Origin: Colimorpha_A sp045540115
GTDB lineage: Bacteria > Bacillota > Clostridia > Oscillospirales > CAG-272
Length of the DNA: 27,093 nt
Direction: 5' to 3'
Assembly (NCBI GenBank): GCA_045540115.1
Contig: JAZQGR010000077.1
Span: forward strand, 1 to 27,093
The notes beneath the pieces are model-generated. The model was not told where the DNA came from, ran no database searches, and saw only the letters and a program-made list of their open reading frames with translations. Both the position numbers and the translations under genes were made by a program. Positions 1 to 7,065 of this stretch are shown here, piece after piece (the first letter of the stretch is position 1; each line of letters begins with the position of its first letter).

Positions 1-273
1 GTGCTGGATAAAAGATTTGTAGATTCAAGGTGGCGTGGACTGCGAAGTACATTGAAGAGTGCATTTGTCAACTGCGGGAAATCGTGCCCAGAGAAAGTAA
101 GGCGAATTGTATTAAGGCATAGACCAAAAGAAAGTAAAAGAGAAAATGACTTTAGGTATTGTAATTACTTGATCAATGAAGTCGAATGTGCATATAAATC
201 TGCAATCGACATTCCAAGCACTTTAGAGGAAGCAAAAAAAATATTGCCTAAAACTAGTTTTTCCGAAAGTTGA
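1..273 (+). CDS. Hypothetical protein, probably the 3' part of a longer gene
   Basis: An open frame enters from the left edge of the window and ends in TGA at 271-273. The GTG at position 1 is only the first codon visible, and no ribosome binding site can be judged, so the gene may begin outside the window. The 90 residues are basic, soluble, and lack a membrane segment or signal peptide. The last third (around residues 70-85) has a leucine/lysine-rich stretch. I do not recognise a family. Base composition is AT-rich compared with the genes after 3726, which fits the accessory character of the first 3.6 kb. A stem-loop follows 23 bases after the stop. Confidence 0.4.
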   Translation: MLDKRFVDSRWRGLRSTLKSAFVNCGKSCPEKVRRIVLRHRPKESKRENDFRYCNYLINEVECAYKSAIDIPSTLEEAKKILPKTSFSES

Positions 274-296
274 AAAAGATAGAAAAATCAAAAATA

Positions 297-325
297 GGCG
301 GTAATCGCATTTCGCGATTGCCGCC
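297..325. terminator. Stem-loop after the first ORF
   Basis: A 12-bp stem (GGCGGTAATCGC with GCGATTGCCGCC, one G-T pair) closes a 5-base loop. On the plus strand the tail is not T-rich. On the minus strand the stem is followed by T-runs (complement of 279-296), so it looks more like a backup terminator for minus-strand transcription than a plain terminator of the 1-273 gene. Confidence 0.5.
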
Positions 326-495
326 TTAAACTATAAAAAATCAGCCGACAATAAGCCAAAAATCTCCGCAAGTGGTCAAACATGTGGTCAAAGGCGAAAA
401 ACTGGCTTGTTTAACCCTCAAAGCAGGGAAGAACAAGCCCATTGATTATATTGCGAAAACGCGAGATTTCAAGAGATTTTGGGAGATAAATAAAG

Positions 496-527
496 AAAAA
501 TCGGGACTCTAACGACTCCCGATTTTT
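496..527 (-). terminator. Rho-independent terminator of tRNA-Pro
   Basis: On the minus strand an 11-bp stem (AAAAATCGGGA with TCCCGATTTTT) starts at the last base of the tRNA CCA end and is followed by a T-rich tail. Its position directly after the tRNA supports a single-gene transcript. Confidence 0.75.
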
Positions 528-602
528 GGTCTGAGTGACAAGACTTGAACTTGCGGCCTCTACCACCCCAAGGTAGCGCGCTACCAACTGCGCCACACCC
601 AG
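527..602 (-). tRNA. tRNA-Pro (anticodon GGG)
   Basis: Read on the minus strand, this 76-nt gene folds into a standard cloverleaf. The acceptor CTGGGTG pairs with CACTCAG (one G-T), the discriminator is A, and CCA is encoded. The anticodon stem CTACC/GGTAG encloses the loop TTGGGGT, giving anticodon GGG for proline codon CCC. The T loop reads TTCAAGT. It has its own consensus promoter upstream and a hairpin terminator downstream, so it is probably transcribed alone. Confidence 0.93.
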
Positions 603-616
603 ATGCAACATCGTGT

Positions 617-645
617 ATTATAGCACATGATTCGACGTAAGTCAA
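617..645 (-). promoter_or_regulatory. Promoter of tRNA-Pro
   Basis: On the minus strand TTGACT (640-645) and TATAAT (617-622) are separated by 17 bases. The -10 box ends 14 bases before the tRNA 5' end, a normal distance for a tRNA leader. This is a near-perfect sigma-70/sigma-A promoter. Confidence 0.85.
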
Positions 646-697
646 GTGTTTTTGAAAATTTTATTTGAAAAGTTGAGACTTTTTTAGATGATTGGTA

Positions 698-726
698 TTG
701 ACAATCGGGATTTAAGGTGGTATAAT
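698..726 (+). promoter_or_regulatory. Promoter of the CAT-anticodon tRNA
   Basis: A perfect TTGACA (698-703) and a perfect TATAAT (721-726) are separated by 17 bases, 30 bases upstream of the tRNA. It fires away from the tRNA-Pro promoter, so the two tRNA genes diverge from 603-756. Confidence 0.88.
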
Positions 727-756
727 AATCCCGTTGCACCGCCAACGGTAAAAAAC

Positions 757-833
757 GGGCCATTAGCTCAGTTGGTTAGAGCTACCGGCTCATAACCGGT
801 CGGTCCTAGGTTCGAGTCCTAGATGGCCCACCA
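757..833 (+). tRNA. tRNA with CAT anticodon, probably Ile2 (lysidine type), otherwise elongator Met
   Basis: A 77-nt cloverleaf with acceptor GGGCCAT/ATGGCCC, anticodon stem ACCGG/CCGGT around the loop CTCATAA, T loop TTCGAGT and encoded CCA. It is not the initiator, because the acceptor stem is fully paired at position 1-72. The acceptor has consecutive C4-G69 and C5-G68 pairs. These are known determinants for TilS, which converts C34 of tRNA-Ile2 to lysidine. Overall it resembles, as I recall them, Gram-positive tRNA-Ile2 genes more than their elongator Met genes. Calling it tRNA-Ile2 is an inference; a generic scan would report Met(CAT). Confidence 0.9.
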
Positions 834-888
834 AGAGAAACGCCACCCGAAAGGGTGGCATTTTTGTTTCTCTTGGTGAGCCATCTAG
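819..888. repeat. Inverted partial copy of the tRNA 3' end
   Basis: Positions 819-841 (the last 15 bases of the tRNA, including CCA, plus 8 following bases) are repeated in inverse orientation at 866-888 with 22 of 23 positions matching; the only mismatch is at 879. The arms flank the 842-859 terminator hairpin, so the transcript could fold into one long bulged hairpin that takes up the tRNA acceptor 3' strand. Confidence 0.75.
842..865 (+). terminator. Terminator after the CAT-anticodon tRNA
   Basis: A 7-bp GC-rich stem (GCCACCC with GGGTGGC) closed by a GAAA tetraloop is followed by A and TTTTT. It lies 8 bases after the tRNA CCA end and sits inside the larger inverted repeat at 819-888. 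Confidence 0.8.
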
Positions 889-1113
889 CCAATGAGAGCC
901 TAGTTTTCGCAGGCGGAGCCGAGAAAAAAGGTTCGCATTCCAAGCGAAGCCGTCGGGGAGCTTGCTCGTAAGAGATGCGAAGGAATATTGCACAAAAAGG
1001 GGAAATGCAGAAAATCTGTAATGGTGTTATGTTAAATTGCCTTTGAGAGCATACTATGAAGGAGTGGTCAAACGCAGCATGTTTTTAATAATAGTGCATT
1101 GAAATGTCTCTTG
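889..1113. other. Intergenic stretch without a recognisable gene
   Basis: Between the inverted tRNA-end copy and the next minus-strand ORF I see no coding frame with a plausible start. It contains GTGGTCAAAC at 1064-1073, a decamer also found at 372-381 on the other side of the tRNA pair, with GTGGTCAAA again at 384-392. This could be remnant sequence of an integrated element, but the match is too short to define attachment sites. Confidence 0.35.
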
Positions 1114-1647
1114 CTATTCTTTTTTGATTTCAACCTTGTAAATTTTGAAAATTAAACTATTAAGTTTTCTTTCGCTATTTTGAGAGTAACTGTTGTCAAA
1201 AATTATGGACATTGCATAGAGTTTTTTATTGCCTTTTTGGTAATACATTTGGCGAATAACGTTTTCTCGTTTGCGTGTATAGATAACGCTAAAAATATCA
1301 AACGTCTTTATCTCTAAAATCGCATCATCTGATGACAAATCGCACAGAGCCAAGACGCGGTTGTTTTCTGATAAAGTTAATTCCTGAGTTCTAATTTCTT
1401 TATTATCAAATACTTTTTCGCGAATGTAATCTATAACTTCGGTTATTCCACTTCTGATAATATTGCTCGTTTCATTTACTGATCTAATATAATCTTCAAA
1501 TTGTGGATCAAGAGATTTTAGAGTTCCATCTTCTCTTTTCATAACAGGGATTTCTTTGCGTTCGGAAGGAAGTATACCCACCATCTTTAGCTTCATGAAA
1601 TTGGAGATTAGAAATTCTCTGTTATCACATTCTTTTGCTCCTATCAT
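1114..1647 (-). CDS. Distal fragment of the interrupted exonuclease gene, or a separate hypothetical protein
   Basis: The 177-residue ORF from ATG 1647 to TAG 1114-1116 has no known domain that I recognise. It is rich in Lys, Ile and Asn, without membrane segments. Its frame is open well upstream of the ATG: codons from 1734 down to 1648 carry no stop and directly follow the TAG (1735-1737) that ends the exonuclease ORF in the same frame. No clear Shine-Dalgarno site precedes ATG 1647. The simplest reading is one ancestral 764-codon gene split by a single amber codon, with this part as its C-terminal domain. A real downstream gene is the alternative. Confidence 0.5.
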   Translation of the reverse strand: MIGAKECDNREFLISNFMKLKMVGILPSERKEIPVMKREDGTLKSLDPQFEDYIRSVNETSNIIRSGITEVIDYIREKVFDNKEIRTQELTLSENNRVLALCDLSSDDAILEIKTFDIFSVIYTRKRENVIRQMYYQKGNKKLYAMSIIFDNSYSQNSERKLNSLIFKIYKVEIKKE

Positions 1648-1734
1648 TGAGTTAATTATATTCTCAATAGATATTCCGCTGATATTTGTTGGAAATTTCC
1701 TGATTTTCTGTATTAAGTTTGATGGAAGACAATA

Positions 1735-3408
1735 CTAATAAAGTAAAGTTTTTTGATAACTCAGATTTGGCACCTCAATATTTGCAAACTCTGCCAATTT
1801 GGGGAAGTTGGTCAGGTGAGAAGCGGGTATCACATAATCTTTGCTGAATCGATATATATAATTGTCATTTACCAATAATCTGTCGTAAGCATATTGTTCA
1901 AACAGTTGCCACTCCAAAAAGCAATCATTGATACCACTGTGTTTTTCGGACACACCCCTAATTCCCAACGCATTACACAAATTATCTTTTGTAAGGTTTC
2001 CTGTTGAGTAAGTGCTCGATGCTATTCTGTCCTTTATGTTTTCGAATTTTAGCAGCTCTATTCCTGCAATACCGTGGCGTTGACAGTATTTGTTCAAAAA
2101 ATTATAATCGAATTTACCACCGCTATAATACAAAATTGTTTTATGTGTTAAATCAAACTCTTCAATTAAATCATTGAATTCTTTTTGGCATAACGGAATG
2201 GCATTTTCTACGTCAGTGTCGTCTATGCCGTTTATATATGTAGTCAAAACTGTCGGTTGCAATTCCAAAGGCAAAAGACGGTTATAGATTTTACCTGTAG
2301 ATGGATCGTAAATTGAAATGGAAAGCAGATCGTCACTTGCTGGTCTAAGGCCGTTAGTCTCTAAGTCTAAAACTATATATTCTGAAGCAATGTTGTTATA
2401 TGAGATTCTTGTTTTATCAATAATAATTGATTCGGAACATAACTGCTCACCGGAATTGAAATCAAAATATTTTGTGAATTTGGGCAAAATCCGATCGATG
2501 TTCTTGTCTAAATATTCTAACCACTTTATTTGCTCGTCTAACTTCTTTGAACGTTTAAACTTTTTTCTTTCATCTTTCAGTTCATTAAGCTTTTCCTTAA
2601 TAAGAGTATATTCTGTTACGCCGTCTCTAAACGCAACGGTTATATTGTCTAACTTAGCGGTAGGTGTAGTGCCAAAATTAGTCCATGAACAGTAATAATG
2701 AATATTCATTATTAGATTTGAAGTGAATTTGTAATAAGAATGATAGGGACGAGGCTCTACATCTTTTTTCCACATATTATCTTCATAGTTATTCAAATAA
2801 CCGCTTGATTCGTAAAAATCCTTTAAGCTCTCGATTATTGTATTAGTCGACGTTAAAAAGTTTTTTCTAGTCGCTCTTTTGTGAGAAGTTGTTGCCTGTT
2901 TTTTTATACTATTAATGGTGGACGCAATTTTTGTGTAAAAATCGGAATCATCTTGAGTACAATATGAATAGCCGTATGCGGCAAAAAAATCAAAAACGGT
3001 CTTGTACCCCAGCCACAACGAAAAGGCACATATAACGTCGTAAAGTTCCTTGTGCTCTAAAACAATTTGACAGTTGATGTTCTTCTCCGGATAACATTTT
3101 TCAAGAGCTTTTAGCGTCTTCGAAAAAAGCGGTTCTAGGCACCTTGGCTCGTTCCCGGGCGAATATAACACTTCGGTGCGAAATGATTTTACTTCATTTT
3201 CTGCGATAATTACATACCCGTATTCAGAAATAATTTGCTCACACGCGATCCCTGATTCTTTGGCTATTCTCGTTAACGATCTTTTTTGAAGTTGGCACAA
3301 TATGTCAAAACAAAATATTTTCTTTTCCGGATAAAACTCATCAATTTCTTTAAATAGTAAGTCTAATTTATCTTTTATTTGTTTTGAATATATGCTCTTT
3401 GCTTTCAT
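1735..3408 (-). CDS. DEDDh (DnaQ/epsilon-like) 3'-5' exonuclease domain protein, amber-terminated
   Basis: This 557-residue protein is predicted to hydrolyse DNA or RNA from the 3' end. The exonuclease fold lies at about residues 343-505. Asp348 and Glu350 sit in DLETNG, Asp434 in GGKFDYNF, and His490 and Asp495 form the H-x4-D motif, so the full DEDDh set is present. The N-terminus has two related units of about 40 residues (26-65 and 106-147), each beginning YPEK and ending YGY; these are probably small binding domains. A lysine-rich region (about 270-295) links them to the nuclease. GAGG lies 7 bases before ATG 3408. The gene is AT-rich compared with those after 3726, suggesting transfer. 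It ends in TAG, but the frame continues to 1114. Substrate and biological role (repair, defence or element maintenance) are unknown. Confidence 0.75.
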   Translation of the reverse strand: MKAKSIYSKQIKDKLDLLFKEIDEFYPEKKIFCFDILCQLQKRSLTRIAKESGIACEQIISEYGYVIIAENEVKSFRTEVLYSPGNEPRCLEPLFSKTLKALEKCYPEKNINCQIVLEHKELYDVICAFSLWLGYKTVFDFFAAYGYSYCTQDDSDFYTKIASTINSIKKQATTSHKRATRKNFLTSTNTIIESLKDFYESSGYLNNYEDNMWKKDVEPRPYHSYYKFTSNLIMNIHYYCSWTNFGTTPTAKLDNITVAFRDGVTEYTLIKEKLNELKDERKKFKRSKKLDEQIKWLEYLDKNIDRILPKFTKYFDFNSGEQLCSESIIIDKTRISYNNIASEYIVLDLETNGLRPASDDLLSISIYDPSTGKIYNRLLPLELQPTVLTTYINGIDDTDVENAIPLCQKEFNDLIEEFDLTHKTILYYSGGKFDYNFLNKYCQRHGIAGIELLKFENIKDRIASSTYSTGNLTKDNLCNALGIRGVSEKHSGINDCFLEWQLFEQYAYDRLLVNDNYIYRFSKDYVIPASHLTNFPKLAEFANIEVPNLSYQKTLLY

Positions 3409-3436
3409 GGTTTTTCCTCATAATGATCAATTATGT

Positions 3437-3475
3437 GAATTATTAACATTAGATAGCCATAAAGATTAATAATTC
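3437..3475. repeat. Perfect 10-bp inverted repeat, candidate operator
   Basis: GAATTATTAA (3437-3446) and TTAATAATTC (3466-3475) are exact inverse complements separated by 19 bases, 29-67 bases upstream of the exonuclease ATG. The spacing of about three helical turns between half-site centres could suit a dimeric regulator. High local AT content makes chance possible. Confidence 0.4.
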
Positions 3476-3673
3476 CATTGTGTTTTAAAAGGCTTATCCT
3501 ACCCTTGTGCCGAAATACTAAATAATTACTTTTGCATTAACTACAATTCAGTAATACGATTTGAGTACAGCAGAACATAGAGTATTACAACTATTCTACC
3601 ATTATCTTGTGCGGTTTTCTATTGACACAATCACCAAAATTAACCTGTGTATTTTTGCCGTCTGTCTCGAAAC

Positions 3674-3698
3674 AAAAAAGCCCCCATTCGGGGGCTTT
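3674..3698 (-). terminator. Terminator of the Gfo/Idh operon
   Basis: A 9-bp stem (AAAGCCCCC with GGGGGCTTT) and a 4-base loop are followed on the minus strand by a T-run. It lies 27 bases after the dehydrogenase stop codon. Confidence 0.85.
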
Positions 3699-3725
3699 CT
3701 CTCATTCATTATTCCTTGGTAACGA

Positions 3726-4715
3726 TCAAAGGATAGCGTTTCCTGCCTTATCCATTTCCTCGAAGATGAACTTGACGGATGCGCAAGCATCGGGGAGGGT
3801 AGCCTTATCGGGCTTCTTACCTGCTACGAGGCAATTTGCGAAGTACTCGAGCTCGTTGAAGTAGCCGCCGAGGTCGGAGATGTTACCGCCGCCCTGAACT
3901 GCGATCTCTCTCTTGTTGAGCTTGATGGGGGTAGCGGCCTCATCGGTGTAGAGGGTGAAGCCTGCGTTGGTGTACTCCATAACTGCCTTCTCGAAGGTTA
4001 CGCGGAATGCCATTTCGAACGGGAAGGATGCGGGAAGGTCCCATGTTCCCTCGCTCGTTACTACGAAGCCGTCGTAATTTGCGATCGTCATAGTATAGGA
4101 GTTGCCCTCGCCGCCGTGAGCGATAACGGTATTGAAGTTATTAGGTCTGCCGAATGCATGGAGCATGAAGTCGGTATCGTGAACGTGGAGGTCGAGCATA
4201 GCGCCGCGGGAGCGTGTGAGCTCGAGATCCCAGTTTTCCCAAGTCCACGTAGGACGGGGGGAGAGACGGCGGAATACCGCGTTAACTACCTTACCGTACT
4301 TACCGGTGTCGATAGCGTCCTTGAGGCAAACGTACTCGTCCCAGAAACGAACGACCTGACCGACCTGAACGCCGGCGCCTGTTTCTTCCTGAGCCTTAAG
4401 AAGTGCATCGCACTCTGCGGGAGTGAAAGCAACGGGCTTTTCGATAAATACGTTCTTTACCTTGTGCATAGCTGCGATAGCGTGCTCTGTGTGAAGGAAG
4501 GTGGGGAGGCAGATGTCGATCGCATCAACGTCTGCGTTAGCGATAAGATCCATACCGGTGCTGTAAATTTCAGCGCCGGAGATCTTAGCGAGCTCCTCTG
4601 CCTTGTCGCGGCGGATGTCGGCAACTGCAGTTACCTGAACGCCGTCGATAATGTTGTACGAATTTGCGTGCATGGATCCCATGAATCCACAACCAATAAG
4701 ACCAATTTTAATCAT
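3726..4715 (-). CDS. Gfo/Idh/MocA family NAD(P)-dependent oxidoreductase
   Basis: This 329-residue protein is predicted to oxidise a hydroxyl of a sugar, inositol or sugar acid with NAD(P) in the cytoplasm. The N-terminal Rossmann domain has GCGFMGSMH at 8-16 (GxGxxG type). The family lysine is in EKP at 92-94. The C-terminal alpha/beta domain has the D-x3-H pair at Asp175 and His179. The length is normal for the family. The start at 4715 is supported by GGGAGG, which lies inside the last codons of the upstream isomerase gene, so the two are translationally coupled. Pairing with a TIM-barrel isomerase is common in inositol-like and rare-sugar catabolic operons. The exact substrate cannot be read from the sequence. 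Confidence 0.9.
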   Translation of the reverse strand: MIKIGLIGCGFMGSMHANSYNIIDGVQVTAVADIRRDKAEELAKISGAEIYSTGMDLIANADVDAIDICLPTFLHTEHAIAAMHKVKNVFIEKPVAFTPAECDALLKAQEETGAGVQVGQVVRFWDEYVCLKDAIDTGKYGKVVNAVFRRLSPRPTWTWENWDLELTRSRGAMLDLHVHDTDFMLHAFGRPNNFNTVIAHGGEGNSYTMTIANYDGFVVTSEGTWDLPASFPFEMAFRVTFEKAVMEYTNAGFTLYTDEAATPIKLNKREIAVQGGGNISDLGGYFNELEYFANCLVAGKKPDKATLPDACASVKFIFEEMDKAGNAIL

Positions 4716-4718
4716 TTT

Positions 4719-5558
4719 TTATTTCCTCCCTAAAATTTTATCGATGGAATTTGAAGTGTTATAGATTATCTGCTCGGAGTGCTGAGCGTAAGCGGGGATC
4801 ATTTCTCCCGTTACCCAACCGTCGTAGCCGACGCTCTCGAGCGCATTTACGACTGCATCCCAGTTAACGTCGCCCGCAAGCAGGTCAACGAAGCCGTCGA
4901 GCGTGCCGACGTTTGTTCTGAACTCCTTGAAGTGTACCTTCTTGATTCTACTACCGAGGATCTTGATCCACTGCTCGGGGTAGCCCGTCAGCATTACGTT
5001 ACCTACGTCGAAGTAGGACTGTACCCATGGGCTTTCAAAGCTGTCGATAAAGGTACGCATTTCAAGAGGCGAAAGGAGGAACTTGTTCCATACGTTCTCG
5101 ACTCCGATAACAACGCCGTACTTTTCCGCATCGGGAATGAGGTCCCTGATGCTTTCCTGTGCGCGTTCGTAAGCAACGTCATAGTCAACAATGCCGAACT
5201 GAGGCGCGAAGGAAGCCGAAACGACACCGGGTACGATGAGGATCGTGTCTGCGCCGAGGATAGATGCAACCTCGAGCTGACGACGAACGAACTTCTTTGC
5301 TCTCTTTCTTTCCTCGGGATCGGGGGAGGTGAGAGAATTGCCCCAAACGAGGTCGTTACATACGGAATAGATCTCAAGACCGAGGTCGTTTGCCGCCTTC
5401 TTGATCTCAAGAAGCTGTTCCTTGGTTACGTCAAGACCGAGCTCACCCGTGTCGGAGATCGCAACCTCGATGCCCTCGAAGCCTGCGTCGGCGGCGAGCT
5501 TGAACTTGTCGAGGAGCGTTCCGCTTGTGAAGCTCCAGATGTTAATGCCCTTTTTCAT
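4719..5558 (-). CDS. Sugar phosphate isomerase/epimerase (xylose isomerase-like TIM barrel)
   Basis: The 279-residue single-domain protein belongs to the AP endonuclease 2/xylose-isomerase-like superfamily, which isomerises, epimerises or dehydrates keto-sugars using a divalent metal. The expected ligands are visible: Glu154 in VENVW, Asp184 in FDVGN, His209 in VHFKEF and Glu252 in TGEM. Length is typical (about 270-290). The ATG at 5558 follows AAGGAG at the right distance. It is the first gene of a two-gene operon with the downstream dehydrogenase (3 bases between stop and start). It diverges from an AraC regulator gene, the likely controller. The reaction is unassigned: IolE-, IolI- or UlaE-like activities are all possible. 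Confidence 0.88.
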   Translation of the reverse strand: MKKGINIWSFTSGTLLDKFKLAADAGFEGIEVAISDTGELGLDVTKEQLLEIKKAANDLGLEIYSVCNDLVWGNSLTSPDPEERKRAKKFVRRQLEVASILGADTILIVPGVVSASFAPQFGIVDYDVAYERAQESIRDLIPDAEKYGVVIGVENVWNKFLLSPLEMRTFIDSFESPWVQSYFDVGNVMLTGYPEQWIKILGSRIKKVHFKEFRTNVGTLDGFVDLLAGDVNWDAVVNALESVGYDGWVTGEMIPAYAQHSEQIIYNTSNSIDKILGRK

Positions 5559-5605
5559 CTTTTTCTCCTTATTATGATGATTTTTTGTGTCAATTGCTCA
5601 AAAAA

Positions 5606-5624
5606 CGCATCACGTTTTCGTGCG
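5606..5624. promoter_or_regulatory. Imperfect palindrome in the divergent isomerase/AraC promoter region
   Basis: The sequence CGCATCACG-TTTT-CGTGCG is flanked by A and T runs. It forms a dyad centred near 5615, between the two divergent start codons and just upstream of the AraC -35 box. It is a candidate regulator site or small hairpin. Confidence 0.4.
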
Positions 5625-5635
5625 CTTTTAACAGA

Positions 5636-5664
5636 TTGACAACTCTACGCTTTTATGATACACT
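5636..5664 (+). promoter_or_regulatory. Promoter of the AraC-GNAT genes
   Basis: Perfect TTGACA (5636-5641) and TACACT (5659-5664) with a 17-base spacer, about 70 bases upstream of the chosen AraC start codon. Confidence 0.6.
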
Positions 5665-5671
5665 ATATTAG

Positions 5672-5708
5672 TGCAAATGTCTTTGAAGAATTATCCCTGA
5701 TGTTTGCA
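5672..5708. repeat. TGCAAA/TTTGCA inverted repeat in the AraC leader
   Basis: TGCAAA (5672-5677) and TTTGCA (5703-5708) are exact inverse complements about 25 bases apart. They start close to the predicted transcription start and end before the Shine-Dalgarno site. An operator for autoregulation is one explanation; chance is another. Confidence 0.3.
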
Positions 5709-5736
5709 CAATTGTACCCGAAAGGAGCGGCGCAAA

Positions 5737-6633
5737 ATGTCGGATAACTTCGTCAGGCAGTCGAATAAAAGGGAAATACATGTCAGCCGTATAGTGACGG
5801 TCTTGTACCTTGAAAATTCGTCGGACTTCGTTTTTGGCGGCGAGAGCCACGATTTTTGGGAATTTAACTATATTGACAAAGGGCAGATGGTCGTAACGGT
5901 CGGCGGCAAGGAATATCTTTTGAAGAGCGGCGAGCTTGTTTTCTTCAAGCCGAACGAGTTTCATTCGCTTGAAGCGCGAGGGCTTTCTGCGCCGAACCAT
6001 ACCGTCGTCAGCTTCGTTTGCAACTCCGACGCGATGAAATACTTTAAAAACAAGATAATTGCGCTCAATTCGCAGGAAAGGAAGCTGCTTTCGATACTCC
6101 TCCGAGAGGGGCTCTCGGCATATCGGCCGATAAACAGCAAGCCGCCGATAATGGGAATGGCTGAAAAGGAAAACGCGCCGATCGGCGCGGTTCAGATGAC
6201 CTTCAATCTGCTTGAAGAGTTTCTTATTACTCTGCTCAGGCGAAGCGAAAGCGGTATTTCGATCGGAACGCGACTTATCTCACCTATGTACGACGAGAGC
6301 GTTCCCGACCGTATAAAGGAGGTCGCGCGCTATTTAGAGCAGAATATCAGCGAAAATCTGACCGTTGGGCAGATCGCGAAGCGGTTCTCCCTCTCGGAAA
6401 GCGCGCTCAAGAAGATGTTTTCGTCCGACGTCGGCTGCGGTGTGACCGACTTTTTCAACAATATGAAGATCGAGAAGGCGAAGCAGTTTATCCGCGAGAA
6501 CGATAAGAATTTTACGCAGATATCCGAGGAGCTTGGGTTCAGCTCGATTCACTATTTTTCGCGCCTGTTTAAAAAGAAAACGGGTATGACACCGACCGAG
6601 TACCGTTCGTCTGTCATATACCCGAATGAGTGA
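5737..6633 (+). CDS. AraC family transcriptional regulator with cupin sensor domain
   Basis: The predicted 298-residue DNA-binding regulator has an N-terminal cupin/AraC ligand-binding domain (about 20-95, including HDFWEF and KPNEFH) and a C-terminal double helix-turn-helix (about 190-290). In the latter, LTVGQIAKRFSLS is the first recognition region and GFSSIHYFSRLFKKKTGMTP is the family signature. I choose ATG 5737 because AAAGGAGC lies 8 bases upstream; the upstream TTG at 5704 has no such site. It diverges from the isomerase/dehydrogenase operon and probably controls it in response to a sugar-like effector. The GNAT gene follows 6 bases after the stop codon. Confidence 0.9.
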   Translation: MSDNFVRQSNKREIHVSRIVTVLYLENSSDFVFGGESHDFWEFNYIDKGQMVVTVGGKEYLLKSGELVFFKPNEFHSLEARGLSAPNHTVVSFVCNSDAMKYFKNKIIALNSQERKLLSILLREGLSAYRPINSKPPIMGMAEKENAPIGAVQMTFNLLEEFLITLLRRSESGISIGTRLISPMYDESVPDRIKEVARYLEQNISENLTVGQIAKRFSLSESALKKMFSSDVGCGVTDFFNNMKIEKAKQFIRENDKNFTQISEELGFSSIHYFSRLFKKKTGMTPTEYRSSVIYPNE

Positions 6634-6639
6634 GGATTT

Positions 6640-7062
6640 ATGGAAGTAAGGATTGCATTTGGTGATGATATAGAAAAGGTCTACGGGCTTCGTTATGAGG
6701 TCTTTGTAGGTGAGCAGAACGTTCCGCCCGAGATCGAGCTTGACGATGAGGATAAGCACGCAACGCATGTAATTGCCGAGGAAAACGGTGCGGCGGTCGG
6801 ATGTGCGAGGGTGCTTTACGGCGATGATGGCGGACATATTGGACGCCTCGCGGTCAAAAAGAGCAAGAGAGGGCAGGGGATCGGAAAAGAGATGTGCCGA
6901 TTTATTATATCGCTCTGCCGTCAGCGCGGATATAAGCGCGTTTGGCTCAATTCGCAGCTCCACGCAGTTCCTTTTTACGAAAAGCTCGGCTTTTCCCGCC
7001 GAGGTCAGACCTTTTTTGAAGCGGGGATCGAGCATATCGAAATGGAGCTGACACTTGAATGA
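6640..7062 (+). CDS. GNAT family N-acetyltransferase (ElaA/YjcF-like)
   Basis: The 140-residue single-domain protein should transfer an acyl group from acyl-CoA to an amine. The N-terminus RYEVFVGEQNVPPEIELD is the signature of the ElaA/YjcF subgroup. The acetyl-CoA loop is RGQGIGKEM (about 82-90, R/Q-x-x-G-x-G/A type), and NSQLHAVPFYEKLGF forms the conserved C-terminal strand-helix. Length matches the subgroup (about 140-150). AGGA lies 4 bases before ATG. It follows the AraC gene by 6 bases and is probably co-transcribed, but its substrate and any functional link to sugar metabolism are unknown. Confidence 0.88.
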   Translation: MEVRIAFGDDIEKVYGLRYEVFVGEQNVPPEIELDDEDKHATHVIAEENGAAVGCARVLYGDDGGHIGRLAVKKSKRGQGIGKEMCRFIISLCRQRGYKRVWLNSQLHAVPFYEKLGFSRRGQTFFEAGIEHIEMELTLE

Positions 7063-7065
7063 AGA

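Larger units (their letters stand above)
3409..3725. other. AT-rich intergenic region upstream of the exonuclease gene
   Basis: These 317 bases hold no credible gene. Two things are visible: a 10-bp inverted repeat near the exonuclease start (3437-3475), and the terminator of the next minus-strand operon (3674-3698). No consensus promoter for the exonuclease gene stands out. Confidence 0.5.

Noticed and set aside
790..993. A 67-codon minus-strand frame over the CAT tRNA with a GHLGLEPRTDRL-like ending
   Set aside because: This is the common spurious translation of tRNA antisense sequence.
1114..3408. TAG as a reassigned sense codon (phage-like code)
   Set aside because: The distal part of the same gene also ends in TAG, and neighbouring chromosomal genes end in TAA or TGA in normal positions, so there is no sign of recoding.
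4779..5639. A 286-codon open frame antisense to the sugar isomerase
   Set aside because: The minus-strand protein has all metal ligands and a ribosome site; the plus frame has no recognisable content.
5559..5736. Riboswitch or long structured leader in the isomerase/AraC intergenic region
   Set aside because: Only short dyads are visible and there is no conserved aptamer pattern that I recognise.
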